Assembly (NCBI GenBank): GCA_047627915.1 | Contig: JBLHTZ010000008.1 | Span: 9,502-73,501, forward strand | Length of the DNA: 64,000 bases | Direction of reading: 5' to 3' | Source of the DNA: NORP294 sp047627915 | GTDB taxonomy: Bacteria; Bacteroidota; Bacteroidia; Flavobacteriales_E; Vicingaceae | Part shown: in pieces, positions 35,166-45,600 of the stretch | How the letters are laid out: every line of letters starts with the position of its first letter | Position numbering within the stretch: the stretch's first letter is position 1 | Notes under the pieces: generated by a model | What the model was told of the DNA's origin: nothing | The model's database searches: none | What the model saw: only the letters and a program-made list of their open reading frames with translations | Made by a program: the position numbers and the translations under genes

Positions 35166-36455
35166 ATGAAGTACCTTCCAATCGATTCGAATTTATTTGC
35201 TAAAAATAGAAATAAGTTAGCCGAGCTCATGATGCCGGGCTCACTTGCAATTTTTAACGCAAATGACATTATTCCTACTAATGCAGATGGCACAATGGCA
35301 TTTAGACAAAATAACGACTTGTTTTATTTAAGTGGAGTTGATCAGGAAGAATCTATTTTGTTGGTATTCCCAGATGCCCCAAATGAAAAGTACCGAGAAA
35401 TATTATTTTTGAAAGAAACCAATTCGGAGATTGCGATTTGGGAAGGGGAAAAGTTGACAAAAGAAACTGCTTACACCACATCAGGGGTCAAGACGGTTTT
35501 TTGGCTGAAAGACTTTCATAAAACACTTCGAACATTGATGTACGAAGCAGAAACGGTTTTCTTAAATGATAACGAACATCTTCGCGCTGACACAACGGTG
35601 CAAACTAGGGATGACCGTTTTAGAACATGGTGTAAAGAAGAGTATCCATTGCACAATTATGAGCGCATAGCCCCTATTATGCATAACTTAAGATCTGTTA
35701 AGGAACCAGAAGAGATTCAGTTAATGCAAACTGCTTGTAACATTACTGCTAAAGCTGTAAATAGAGCACTAAAGTTTATCAAGCCGGGAGTTATGGAATA
35801 TGAGATTGAGGCAGAATTGATGCATGAATTCTTACGAAATCGGTCGAGAGGATTTGCATACACTCCAATTATAGCTTCTGGATTTAATGCTTGTGTTTTA
35901 CATTATATTGAGAATAACCAAGAATGTAAAGATGGAGATGTTATTTTGATGGACATCGGTGCGGAATATGGAAATTATGCTTCGGACTTAACTCGATCTA
36001 TTCCTGTAAATGGTAAATTTACACCAAGACAAAGAGAGGTTTACAATTCAGTCTTGACTGTTTTCAAAAAAGCAAAATCTATTCTTAGACCCGGAATCAT
36101 CATTGCCGACTACCATGCGAGAGTTGGAGAATACATGACAGAAGAACTCCTAAAACTTGGTTTGATTAAAAAAGAGGATCTTGACAATCAAGATCCAGAA
36201 TGGCCTGCATACAAGAAATTTTTCATGCACGGCACCTCTCATTATATTGGTTTAGATGTTCACGATGTTGGAAATTATTACTCTCCGGTTGAAGCTGGAA
36301 GCGTTTTTACAATTGAGCCTGGAATTTACATTAGAGAAGAAAACTTAGGAATGCGATTAGAGAATGATTTTCTAATTGGGGAACATGAGACGATAGACTT
36401 AATGGCTCACATTCCACTAGAGGCAGACGAGATAGAAGCAGCAATGAACTCATAA
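35166..36455 (+). CDS. pepP: Aminopeptidase P family metallopeptidase (M24B)
   Basis: A 429-residue cytosolic enzyme that removes N-terminal residues preceding proline. The N-terminal creatinase-like domain (about 1-175) starts with the aminopeptidase P segment LMMPGSLAIFNANDI. The C-terminal pita-bread fold has the dinuclear metal ligands in DIGAEYGNYASDLTRSIPVNG, HGTSHYIGLDVHDVG, EPGIYI and the final RLENDFLI glutamate. Followed after 2 bp by an alpha/beta hydrolase, so the two are probably co-expressed. Confidence 0.92.
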   Translation: MKYLPIDSNLFAKNRNKLAELMMPGSLAIFNANDIIPTNADGTMAFRQNNDLFYLSGVDQEESILLVFPDAPNEKYREILFLKETNSEIAIWEGEKLTKETAYTTSGVKTVFWLKDFHKTLRTLMYEAETVFLNDNEHLRADTTVQTRDDRFRTWCKEEYPLHNYERIAPIMHNLRSVKEPEEIQLMQTACNITAKAVNRALKFIKPGVMEYEIEAELMHEFLRNRSRGFAYTPIIASGFNACVLHYIENNQECKDGDVILMDIGAEYGNYASDLTRSIPVNGKFTPRQREVYNSVLTVFKKAKSILRPGIIIADYHARVGEYMTEELLKLGLIKKEDLDNQDPEWPAYKKFFMHGTSHYIGLDVHDVGNYYSPVEAGSVFTIEPGIYIREENLGMRLENDFLIGEHETIDLMAHIPLEADEIEAAMNS

Positions 36456-36457
36456 GA

Positions 36458-37243
36458 ATGCTTGGCACTTTTGTTTTTCGCGGTGCAACAATCGCGTATT
36501 CAGTTAATGGCAAGGGTCGCTCCATTTTGTTGATTCATGGGTTTTTAGGAGCCAAAGAAATTTGGAAAGAATTAGATAGTCGACTGGCTAAAAACTTCAA
36601 AGTTGTTAGTATCGATTTGCCAGGACACGGAGAATCTGATTGCATCGGTTATGTTCACAACATGGAGCTACTTGCTGAATGTTGTAAAAGCTTATTAAGT
36701 CATTTATCAATTCGAAAAGCAGTTGTTGTTGGTCACTCGTTAGGAGGATATGTTTCTTTGGCCTTTGGAGAAAAGTTTCCGGATTCAGTTTTAGGGCTAA
36801 TGCTAGTAAATTCTACTGCAAAAGGTGATTCAGAGGATAGGAAAAAATCTCGAAACCAATTAATTAAATTGGTCAAAAAAGATCGAATAAAATTATTAAC
36901 CTCATTGGTTCCAAGCTTTTTCAGCATTAATAATCGTAAAACTACATGGCAAATTAAGCGCTATTTACACATGGCGAAAAAATGCAGTGAACAAGCAATA
37001 ATCGCTACGGCTGAAGGGATGAAAATTAGAAAAGAGCGAGAGATTGTTTTAAAATTCGCTCCTTACCATTATCACTATATTATTGGCGTTCAAGATTCTA
37101 TACTTGATTCTAATCAATTAATAAATGAAACAAAAATTGGCATGTATGGCTCATACTCTTTGTTAGACGATGCAAGTCATATGAGTCTTGTAGAAAGCAA
37201 GGAAGAAGTATTTAGGGCAATAAAATCCTTTTCAAGGCGCTAA
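36458..37243 (+). CDS. Alpha/beta hydrolase
   Basis: A 261-residue alpha/beta-hydrolase: oxyanion segment LIHGFLGAKEIW, the strand IDLPGHGESD, nucleophile elbow GHSLGG (Ser94), and a C-terminal catalytic His (SHMSLVE, His241). A cap of about 80 residues rich in Lys and hydrophobics lies between. No signal peptide, hence cytosolic. The substrate is not deducible; esters or C-C bonds are both possible. It starts 2 bp after pepP. Confidence 0.85.
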   Translation: MLGTFVFRGATIAYSVNGKGRSILLIHGFLGAKEIWKELDSRLAKNFKVVSIDLPGHGESDCIGYVHNMELLAECCKSLLSHLSIRKAVVVGHSLGGYVSLAFGEKFPDSVLGLMLVNSTAKGDSEDRKKSRNQLIKLVKKDRIKLLTSLVPSFFSINNRKTTWQIKRYLHMAKKCSEQAIIATAEGMKIRKEREIVLKFAPYHYHYIIGVQDSILDSNQLINETKIGMYGSYSLLDDASHMSLVESKEEVFRAIKSFSRR

Positions 37244-37298
37244 TGCATTTTTGAAAATTTGAATTGCTATTTTTTAAACTAAAAAAGAGGATAAACGT

Positions 37299-37306
37299 TA
37301 AGTTTG
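37299..37306 (+). promoter_or_regulatory. Putative -7 element of ispG
   Basis: TAAGTTTG matches TAnnTTTG only 10 bases before the ispG ATG, which would give a leaderless or very short leader transcript. No good -33 element is seen. Confidence 0.35.
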
Positions 37307-37316
37307 TAAAAAAAAC

Positions 37317-39242
37317 ATGGCTGATTTCTGCGAATCTATTCATTCATTTAAACGGAACCCAACAAGAGAAGTAACCATTGGGAATAAGATAATTGGAGGT
37401 GATCACCCAATTTTGATACAGTCGATGACAACGACTGACACCATGGATACAGAGGGCACAGTAAATCAGTCTATACGAATGATTGATGCCGGCTGCGAGT
37501 TAGTGCGAATAACTGCACCGAGTAAAAAAGAAGCAGAAAACCTTCAAGCTATTAAAGATATGCTACGCGCTAAAGGCTATAATACACCTTTAGTTGCAGA
37601 CATCCATTTTACCCCAAATGCTGCTGAAATCGCTGCTAAAATTGTTGAAAAGGTAAGGGTAAATCCGGGAAATTATGCTGATAAAAAAAAGTTTGAAGAG
37701 ATTGATTACACAGACGATAGCTACCAAGAAGAACTTGAACGTATTGAGAAAAAATTTACCCCACTAGTAAAACTTTGCAAAGAAAATGGAGTTGCCATGA
37801 GAATTGGCACCAATCACGGATCCCTTTCTGATCGAATACTGAGCCGATATGGCGATACGCCTCTCGGCATGGTAGAGTCTGCAATGGAGTTTCTAAGAAT
37901 TTGCATTAAATACGACTTTCACAACATCGTTCTTTCCATGAAAGCAAGCAACACCCTAGTTATGGTTCAAGCCTATAGGTTGTTAGTGAAGACAATGAAA
38001 GAAAACGGCATGGACTATCCGCTGCATTTAGGTGTAACGGAGGCAGGAGATGGGGAAGATGGAAGAATAAAGTCTGCTGTTGGAATAGGGACACTCTTGC
38101 AAGATGGATTAGGCGACACGATTAGAGTTTCGTTAACTGAAGAACCTGAATTTGAAATTCCTGTTGCAGAAAAATTAGTAGAAGCCTTTAAAGATTTAAA
38201 GAATCATGAGGGAATTCCTGAGATGCTTAGTTCACCGATTGACTTTTACAATTACAATAAACGAAAAACATCAGAAGTGGTAAATGTTGGAGCAAACCAT
38301 GTTCCTGTTGTTGTTGGAGATTTAAGCCTATTAGAAGAACTAAAGCCAAGTCATTTTTTCGCTTTTGGTTACAATTACTCTGTACCCTTAGACAAGTGGA
38401 ATATTGCCGACCAAGCCGTTGATTATTTATTCATTGGGAAAAATACTGCAAATTTTGAAATTCCTGGAACACTTGGTCTTATTCAAAACGTAGATGGCTG
38501 GGAACAAAAAGAAAGACATTATCCATTAATCACATCGCAACATCTTCCAAAAGTTAAAGACATTAAAAGCGCACTAATTTTTATGGAGGTGAGTGCTTCC
38601 GAAATAATCGCCAACGGAAGCCTATTGAAAACCATTTCGGAAATAGACCATCTTGTTTTAGTGCTTACTAGCACGAATAGAAACGGAATGGTGGAGCTTC
38701 GGAGAGCTGTAATGCAATTAATGCAATCTGGTATCCAAACTCCTGTTCTTTTTAAACGAGAATATTCAAACATGGACGAAGAGAGCTTCCAACTAAAAAG
38801 CTCGGCAGAAATTGGAGCCCTATTTATAGATGGGATTGGCGATGGTATTTGGATTAAAGCAGCGAATTGCGGCGGAAATAAATTAATTACTTCCACTGCA
38901 TTCGGCATTTTACAAGCAACAAGAACTAGAATTTCTAAAACTGAATACATCTCATGTCCTTCTTGCGGAAGAACTTTGTTTGATTTACAAGAAACCACAG
39001 CTAAGATTAGAGCCGTGACTTCTCACTTAAAAGGAATTAAAATAGGAATAATGGGATGTATTGTAAATGGTCCAGGAGAAATGGCAGATGCAGACTATGG
39101 CTACGTAGGAACAGGACCAGGAAAAATTACCCTTTATAAAGAAAAAGAGGTAGTTCAAAAGAATGTACCAGAAGCAAAAGCGGTTGATGCTCTAATAGAC
39201 TTGATAAAGAAACATGGCGACTGGGTAGTGGCCAATGCATAA
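37317..39242 (+). CDS. ispG: 4-hydroxy-3-methylbut-2-enyl diphosphate synthase, long form
   Basis: Penultimate enzyme of the MEP isoprenoid pathway, reducing MEcPP to HMBPP with a [4Fe-4S] cluster. The 641-residue product is the long form (also known from plants and Bacteroidota/Chlamydia): an N-terminal TIM barrel beginning with the region after RNPTREVTIGNKIIGG, a large extra domain (about 280-540), and the C-terminal ferredoxin-like domain. Cluster ligands are Cys547 and Cys550 (CPSCGRT), Cys581 (GCIVNGPGE) and Glu588. The presence of IspG shows this organism uses the MEP rather than only the mevalonate route. Downstream is a strong bidirectional terminator. Confidence 0.96.
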   Translation: MADFCESIHSFKRNPTREVTIGNKIIGGDHPILIQSMTTTDTMDTEGTVNQSIRMIDAGCELVRITAPSKKEAENLQAIKDMLRAKGYNTPLVADIHFTPNAAEIAAKIVEKVRVNPGNYADKKKFEEIDYTDDSYQEELERIEKKFTPLVKLCKENGVAMRIGTNHGSLSDRILSRYGDTPLGMVESAMEFLRICIKYDFHNIVLSMKASNTLVMVQAYRLLVKTMKENGMDYPLHLGVTEAGDGEDGRIKSAVGIGTLLQDGLGDTIRVSLTEEPEFEIPVAEKLVEAFKDLKNHEGIPEMLSSPIDFYNYNKRKTSEVVNVGANHVPVVVGDLSLLEELKPSHFFAFGYNYSVPLDKWNIADQAVDYLFIGKNTANFEIPGTLGLIQNVDGWEQKERHYPLITSQHLPKVKDIKSALIFMEVSASEIIANGSLLKTISEIDHLVLVLTSTNRNGMVELRRAVMQLMQSGIQTPVLFKREYSNMDEESFQLKSSAEIGALFIDGIGDGIWIKAANCGGNKLITSTAFGILQATRTRISKTEYISCPSCGRTLFDLQETTAKIRAVTSHLKGIKIGIMGCIVNGPGEMADADYGYVGTGPGKITLYKEKEVVQKNVPEAKAVDALIDLIKKHGDWVVANA

Positions 39243-39273
39243 AAAAAGGCCATACGCAACGCATGGCCTTTTT
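39243..39273. terminator. Bidirectional terminator between ispG and the solute-binding protein gene
   Basis: AAAAAGGCCAT and ATGGCCTTTTT form an 11-bp perfect stem with loop ACGCAACGC, with A and T tracts suited to termination from both directions. Confidence 0.85.
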
Positions 39274-39290
39274 AGAGTTATACTTTTAAG

Positions 39291-40142
39291 TTAATCTAAC
39301 TCAACCTTGTCGATTATTTCAAAGCTCAAGTGTTTTTCCAAAATACTGTGGTATTCTTTGGTAGATGTAAATCCAAATCCACTTTCGAAAAACTCATTTA
39401 TCGCGCCGTCCCAATCAGTTAAATTTGGCATTACAAATCCAAAAACCTCTTCCGTTTTATTGGCAATAGCGTGCATTTTAACATAATGATCTGTATTTGA
39501 TTTCAAATATTTCCAAAAAGAAATCACATCCACATATCCATAATACTTAGCGCTTTCCCTTATTTTCATTGGAATTTCAATTGCATCACTAACGTAAACG
39601 TAATCACGATTCATGTCTTCATTTTTGTATAATTCATCTAAATGAGTTTGGTGTATACTACCTTTAATCGTTACTGGCGTCAAGCTCAGAACATCATTTT
39701 TTAAATCCTCATCATTCCTAGCGGTAGGAACTGATCCATCTGTTATCAAAACTGAAACATTTTTCAAATAAGGAGCCGAAAATTTAACTTCTTTCGCTCG
39801 AGCATCTGTTATGGTTACAGAACCTAACCCGATTGTATTAGTTTTAGCAGCTCTCATTTCATTGTAAAAGTTATTAAACTCATTAAACGGCATAAAATTT
39901 AATTTTAACTCAATCCCTTTTTCATCTTTTAGCCAATTCACAAAAGATTTCATGATATCCACTTCAATTCCTACTAAAACACCTTTATCGTTTTTGTAAG
40001 CATATGGTTCATTGTCGAAATAGTAGACATTTATTTCTGATTTCTTATTTGCAATGGCTTCTTCAAAGCTTTGAGCGGAAAGTACAGTACCAAATAGTAT
40101 TAAAACAATACTTAACGCAAATTTTAGTTTGTTATAATTCAT
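39291..40142 (-). CDS. Periplasmic solute-binding protein, family 3-like
   Basis: A 283-residue protein with a signal peptide (to VLSAQ) and the type II periplasmic binding fold: INVYYFDNEPYAYKNDKGVLVGIEVDIMKSFVNWL, then ITDARAKEVKFSAPYL, typical of polar amino-acid binding proteins. No ABC permease or ATPase genes are adjacent, and no lytic transglycosylase domain is fused, so it is a solitary binding protein. It may feed a transporter encoded elsewhere or act in sensing. Ligand unknown. Convergent with ispG across the terminator. Confidence 0.82.
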   Translation of the reverse strand: MNYNKLKFALSIVLILFGTVLSAQSFEEAIANKKSEINVYYFDNEPYAYKNDKGVLVGIEVDIMKSFVNWLKDEKGIELKLNFMPFNEFNNFYNEMRAAKTNTIGLGSVTITDARAKEVKFSAPYLKNVSVLITDGSVPTARNDEDLKNDVLSLTPVTIKGSIHQTHLDELYKNEDMNRDYVYVSDAIEIPMKIRESAKYYGYVDVISFWKYLKSNTDHYVKMHAIANKTEEVFGFVMPNLTDWDGAINEFFESGFGFTSTKEYHSILEKHLSFEIIDKVELD

Positions 40143-40256
40143 GATCTTATTTTTTTTTGCAAAGGTAATTCTTTAATTCTCATGTAAATCACTTTAATGT
40201 TATGCCTTCAAAAAGTTAATCATAAATCCGTTATCTTTAGAGCAAATTTGCACGCA

Positions 40257-41111
40257 ATGAAAAACTCTATTTTATACTTTATTTCTATCGGCATTGTACT
40301 TTTAAGTGCTTGTAATCAAGACAAAATTGACAACCTTAACAAAGAGAACTCGGAACTTTCTAAACTTTCACAAACACAGGAAGAGTCTATTGAAGACATG
40401 CTGGGGTCTTTTAATCAAATTCAAGAGAACTTAAATGAAATTAAAAAACGTCAAGGAATAATTAGAGTTGAAGCGAGTGGTGAAAACAATGGAAATATAG
40501 CAGACAACATAAGTTCTGATATAGAAACAATTAGCCAGTTAATGAAACAGAATGAAGAGATGCTTGCAAACCTAAATGGTAAGCTTAGAAACTCTAACAT
40601 TAAAATGACACAGTTTGAGCGGCTGATAAAAAATCTAAACAGGCAAGTTGATAACAAAAACCAAGAAATAGAGTCTCTCAACAAACAACTTACAGGTAAA
40701 AAAATACTAATTGGTCAGCTTTATTTTAAAAACGATTCTTTAGCTTATGAGAATGAAGTGACCGAGAAGAAACTTGAAAATACCATTGATGTTATGAACG
40801 AGGTGTTTTACGCCTATGGAACGTTTAAAGAACTGAAAGAAAAAAACGTACTTACAAAGGAAGGTGGCTTTTTAGGAATTGGTCAAAACAAAGAACTAAA
40901 AGACAATTTCAATCAAGAATACTTTTCTAAAGTGGACAAGCGCCTTCAGAAATCTTTCTTACTGTATGCTAAGAAAGCAAAACTAATCACAACGCACCCT
41001 GCTAAATCTTATGAAATTATGGGTAAAGATGGAACTGCGGACAGCTTAATAATTAAGGACGTCGATGCCTTCTGGAATGCTAGTAAGTATTTAGTGATTG
41101 TAGTGGACTAA
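40257..41111 (+). CDS. Coiled-coil lipoprotein (Cbp1-like family)
   Basis: A 284-residue lipoprotein. The ATG at 40257 begins a signal peptide with lipobox LLSAC (Cys19); an upstream frame from 40197 adds 20 residues that lack signal features. Residues 25-190 are a long Asn/Lys/Glu-rich heptad region (KIDNLNKENSELSKLSQTQ...), and the C-terminal third (VFYAYGTFKELKEKNVL to the end) looks globular. The architecture agrees with Bacteroidota proteins named Cbp1 family collagen-binding adhesin, but that name comes from limited data and is tentative here. Confidence 0.7.
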   Translation: MKNSILYFISIGIVLLSACNQDKIDNLNKENSELSKLSQTQEESIEDMLGSFNQIQENLNEIKKRQGIIRVEASGENNGNIADNISSDIETISQLMKQNEEMLANLNGKLRNSNIKMTQFERLIKNLNRQVDNKNQEIESLNKQLTGKKILIGQLYFKNDSLAYENEVTEKKLENTIDVMNEVFYAYGTFKELKEKNVLTKEGGFLGIGQNKELKDNFNQEYFSKVDKRLQKSFLLYAKKAKLITTHPAKSYEIMGKDGTADSLIIKDVDAFWNASKYLVIVVD

Positions 41112-41125
41112 AATCTAACCGGAGT

Positions 41126-42307
41126 TTAGTTATTAAGGTGCTGAATGGCTAAATAAGCCATTAAACCAACTCCTGTTTCTAACGCCTTTTCGTCAACTTG
41201 AAATTCGGGGTGATGAACGCTTTTGTTAATTCCACGCTTTTTATTTCCCACCCCTAGTCTATAAAAACAGCTTGGAACTTTCTGAGTAAAATAAGCAAAG
41301 TCTTCTGCTGTCATTCTAAGATCTAGTTGCTGCACAAACTCTTTACCCAGGTATTGATTGGAAAATTGAATAGAGTTCTCCGTAACGTCATTATCATTGA
41401 CTAAGAATGGGTAACCTTTCCGAATATTGACTACACATTCACCGCCATGCGCAGTAGCAATAGATTCGCACATCTCGGTAATTCGTTTATGAAAAGTGGC
41501 TCGCCATTCTTCATTGAAAGTTCTTAACGTTCCTTCAAGCTTGACGACAGAAGGAATCACATTTGTTGCACCTTCTCCTATAATTTTTCCGAAAGATAGT
41601 ACAGTAGGCAAAGTGGGGGGGGCAATTCGGCTTACTAATGTTTGTAATTCCAATATAATTGAAGCAGAAATCACAATTGGATCGATGTTTCTATGAGGCA
41701 AAGCTCCATGCCCTCCAATACCTTTTACCGTCAGATAAATCTCATCTGCAGATGCCATATACATTCCGCTTTTAAAACCAACATGACCGACTTCAAATTC
41801 TGGATAAACATGTTGCGCAAGCATTAAGTCGGGTTTGTACAGATCTAAGACTCCTTCCTCAATCATCAATGACGCTCCTCCCGGTAGTTTTTCTTCTCCC
41901 GGTTGAAAAAATAGCACTGCCCTCCCACTCCATTCTTCTTTTGTTGCTTGTAAAATTTTTGCAACACCCATAAGACAAGAGGCATGAACATCATGCCCAC
42001 AAGCATGCATCTTACCTTCAACTTTGGACTTATACTCCACTTGTGCTTTTTCATGAATTGGCAGCGCATCTAAATCTGCTCTTAGTGCAATTGTTTTACC
42101 TGGTTTGCCTGAGTCTATGACAACCGTAAATCCACTTTTTACCCAAGTCGCATCTATATCTAGACCCCATTCTTCAAGTTTATTTTTTAAATACTTTGAA
42201 GTCTCAAATTCTTCAAATGACAACTCTGGGTTTTCATGAAGGTGCCTTCTTATTTCCTGAATTTCAGGAAAATATTCTGCTGCAAACGATTTTATCTTAG
42301 ATTCCAT
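41126..42307 (-). CDS. M20 family metallopeptidase / amidohydrolase
   Basis: A 393-residue M20D-type enzyme related to hippurate and IAA-amino-acid hydrolases. Seen are RRHLHENPELSFEEFET near the N-terminus, RADLDALPI, the metal ligands HACGHDVH (His101, Cys103, His108), FQPGEEKLPGGASLMIEEGVL with the catalytic Glu, and GGHGALPHRNIDPI in the dimerisation domain. It hydrolyses N-acyl amino acids or similar amides; the substrate is unknown. It is the last gene of a three-gene unit with the TauE-like and propeller-barrel proteins (gaps 0 and 5 bp). Confidence 0.9.
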   Translation of the reverse strand: MESKIKSFAAEYFPEIQEIRRHLHENPELSFEEFETSKYLKNKLEEWGLDIDATWVKSGFTVVIDSGKPGKTIALRADLDALPIHEKAQVEYKSKVEGKMHACGHDVHASCLMGVAKILQATKEEWSGRAVLFFQPGEEKLPGGASLMIEEGVLDLYKPDLMLAQHVYPEFEVGHVGFKSGMYMASADEIYLTVKGIGGHGALPHRNIDPIVISASIILELQTLVSRIAPPTLPTVLSFGKIIGEGATNVIPSVVKLEGTLRTFNEEWRATFHKRITEMCESIATAHGGECVVNIRKGYPFLVNDNDVTENSIQFSNQYLGKEFVQQLDLRMTAEDFAYFTQKVPSCFYRLGVGNKKRGINKSVHHPEFQVDEKALETGVGLMAYLAIQHLNN

Positions 42308-42312
42308 AAACC

Positions 42313-42696
42313 CTATTTAGAAAAGAAAACCATTTTAATAGATACCACCATAAGTATGATACCGAATACCTTTTTCATGGCAGCCTCACTGAGGTATGCC
42401 AAGGACATTTTTGAACCGAGGTAGCCACCAATAATAAATGTTACAGCTATTATTAATGCATATTTAACGTTTAGCGATCCAGCTTTGTAATAATTCATCG
42501 CTGCTAAAATCCCGATAGGAGGAAGCATTAATGCAATACTCGTTCCTTGAGCGGATTGTTGTGATACCCCAAGTAAAAAAACTAAGGCAGGTACAATTAT
42601 TATTCCCCCTCCAATGCCGATCATTCCGCTTAAAAAGCCGGCCAATAGCCCTATACAAACTAAGATAATGAGTGTAGATATGGTCATATTTTTCAT
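42313..42696 (-). CDS. Half-size TauE/SafE family (TSUP) membrane protein
   Basis: A 127-residue protein with four hydrophobic segments. The motif GMIGIGGGIIIVPALVFLLGVSQQSAQGTS is the conserved first half of TSUP transporters, which move sulfite, sulfoacetate or related anions. Typical members have two such halves (about 250 residues); only one is encoded here, with no sign of a broken second half downstream, so it should act as a dimer. The ATG follows the stop of the propeller-barrel gene directly (TAAATG). Confidence 0.8.
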   Translation of the reverse strand: MKNMTISTLIILVCIGLLAGFLSGMIGIGGGIIIVPALVFLLGVSQQSAQGTSIALMLPPIGILAAMNYYKAGSLNVKYALIIAVTFIIGGYLGSKMSLAYLSEAAMKKVFGIILMVVSIKMVFFSK

Positions 42697-45600
42697 TTAA
42701 ATATCTAATGTAAGTGAGAACATAATTATCCTTTCATTACTTATTATTCCATTTTCAATTCCCCAAGCCATATCGGCTCTTACAAAATAACCAAGAATAG
42801 TAGATCGTAATCCGAAACCAACTCCGCCAACAATTGGGTCGTTAATGTTTTCATAGGTAATGGTAATTGGACCCGTTGAAAGTGTTTCGCTGTTTAATAA
42901 ATTGCCTTCATCAAAGGGCGAATTTCCCTCCCAAGCTGTCCCTATATCTGCAAAACCAACTACTTGAAAATCTCTAAGAAATGGTTTTTCAACAGGCTTT
43001 CTCATAAAGTATTTTATAATCGGCCAGCGTATCTCGGTGTTTAATAATGCAAAGGCGCTTCCATTTCTAACATTTTGCTTAAACCCTCTCATGTTCGCCG
43101 CTAGTGCTTGAAAACCATAATTTTGAGTTTGATCAATTGGTGTGCTTCTGTCAAATAAATCACCGCTAATCCACTCATCTGTTCCACCTAGATAATAAAT
43201 TAAAGGTGTTTTGCCAAAGGATTTACTCGCGGCAATACGAGTTACAAAAATTATCTCTCTATGAATTTTCTGATAATGTCTGAAATCGAAGCCTAACACC
43301 TGAAAGTTGGATGCACCTGCCCGGGCATCAGAGTACAATCTTTCGTAATGCTCCCCAAAAATTCGAAAACGAGTTCCACTAAGAATGTTAACCGCTAGTT
43401 CTCTAGTATTGTCATACACATAAGCAGCTTTAAGGGAACCATAATATTCATCAAAAACACTTGTTTCTAGCGCTCCTCTATCGGTTGAAAGAGGAATAAT
43501 CTTGTCATTCCTAACTGAAATAATTCCGCGCAAACTAGTAATTTCTGAAAATGGGTAAGAGTAGCTCGCTACTCCCCGCAGTGTTTTTAAATCATAGGGC
43601 GAAGCAATCCTGACATTACCTCTCACAAAAGGTTGACCTGAAGTAATCCGATCTCTCGTTCGCATGATAGTATATTCCTTGTCCAATCGGTTCTTTAAGT
43701 TTTGATAACTCAAAGAATATTCTATCAAATTCCCAGCATATCGAAAACCACCGTAAACCTTGTGATCCTCCATTAAGTCTACTATTCCAATTTTAGTATT
43801 AATCCCTAATCCGGAGTTGGTATATGGCCCTCCATTGTAAGCTTGGTATTGACCATTTATAAAAGTGTGATTCAACTGTAACATGGTGTTATCAGTTCTA
43901 AAATTCAACCGGTACAAGCGCTGGGTAGGAAATTCTATAGCGTCAAAATCAACTACTTCTTCTGCACCCGCAATCGCAATGCTTTTAACTGGCTTGGCAA
44001 TACTACTGTTGAATTCATAACTTATGTAGTCAAACTCTACGATTGGCTCTTCAACATCAAACACCTTGAATGACTCCTTAGGTAATTCTTTTTGAAGCGA
44101 AACCAACGTCTTTTCTTCAGTTCCAATTGCAGTTGATTCATTTCCTAGTACAAGTGATTTTTTGTAAAACTTGAATGATCCGTTATCAAATCCCGTTTGA
44201 TAAATCAATCCATCAGGAGTTGCCGATTGAGATAAAACCGGCAATGGGTATGTGGCTAATTTTTCAGCCCTATAAAAATAACGATAGTGAATTATGGTGT
44301 CAACTTTGCTAATCGCGCTATCGTAAGTTGCAAGATATTGATTCGTTTGGCCATTTTCTTGAACTAAATAATTCAATTTTCCACCCACAAAAATTGGGGC
44401 AGACTCCTCAACTTCCGGTGTATTTGAAACAGACTGTATAAAGTTGTCTTGATTTAAATTAAGCACAAATATGTCTTTTTCATGATAAAACTCCTCCTCT
44501 TTATGGTCGATATTTAGACTATCGTTCATTCGATTTGAAACAAAGAATACTTTTGATTCAGTATCATTAACAACAGGCATTAGGTCATCATACACATCAT
44601 CTGTTAACTTCTTTTGTGTATTACCCAATATATTGTACAAATACAAGTCCGACTGACCTTCATTTACACCTGAAAAAACAAATTGCTTCCCACTTTTTAA
44701 AAAATGATACGAAAGCACTTTTTCCATCTTAAAAATCGGCTTAACCGCAGTTTCTTCTGTCTCTATATTGTAATTGTAAAAAAGAAGTTCTCCTTTCTTT
44801 TCAGTAATAAAGGTCAAAAATTCTCCAGACGGATGCCATTCCAGAATAGGATAAGAATAATCTTGAAGACGTTCTAACTTATGCTCTTTTTTAAATACTT
44901 TTTTCTTTTTTTTTGTCTGAAGATCCTGAACATAGATTTTATACTGACCCTCCTGATTGGTGGAGTACGAAACATAACGTTCATCAGGACTCACTTTAAG
45001 GTTTTGATAGCGACGATTCTTCCTCATCTTAATCATCAACCCTTCTCCCATATTTTGGTCTCCAACTGAATTAGATTGGTTGTATTTAACTTTCGCCTGC
45101 ATCCGCCACTCGGCATATAACTGGTCTAACGTCAAGCCAATCACATAGAGGAATCCGTCATCAACTTCTCTTGCTATTCGAGTCATGTACAAAATATTTG
45201 GAATAACCTCATCCCCATAGGATTTTGATACATATTCCCACAATCCATGACCGACTACTTCCGCTTGTTCATTTGTTAACGTATTAAATCGCTTAAACCG
45301 ATCCTTTAACACGCCGTCTTTTATTTTAGCTTGTATAAGAGGGTCAGCGGTGTTAGTCAAGAAAGAAACCAATCCTTTTGTGTACCATTCTGGCAAGTCT
45401 ACTAATGTAGAATTCCGAATTACTTGTCTCCAATTTCCCCCATAAACCAATTGATTGATTAGAACTTCAATTAACCCAGCATCTAACTGCTTTTCAAACG
45501 AGTCGTAATCTCCCTCAAAAAAGATAAAAACCTTGCTACCTACAATTTTAGTAACGCCACCTAGGTTCTGATTTCTTTCTGTGTTTAAGCCAACGTTACT

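Noticed and set aside
38519..38998. 159-codon open frame antisense to ispG
   Set aside because: It lies entirely within the well-supported ispG coding sequence, has no signal, motif or composition of its own, and is a shadow of ispG codon usage.
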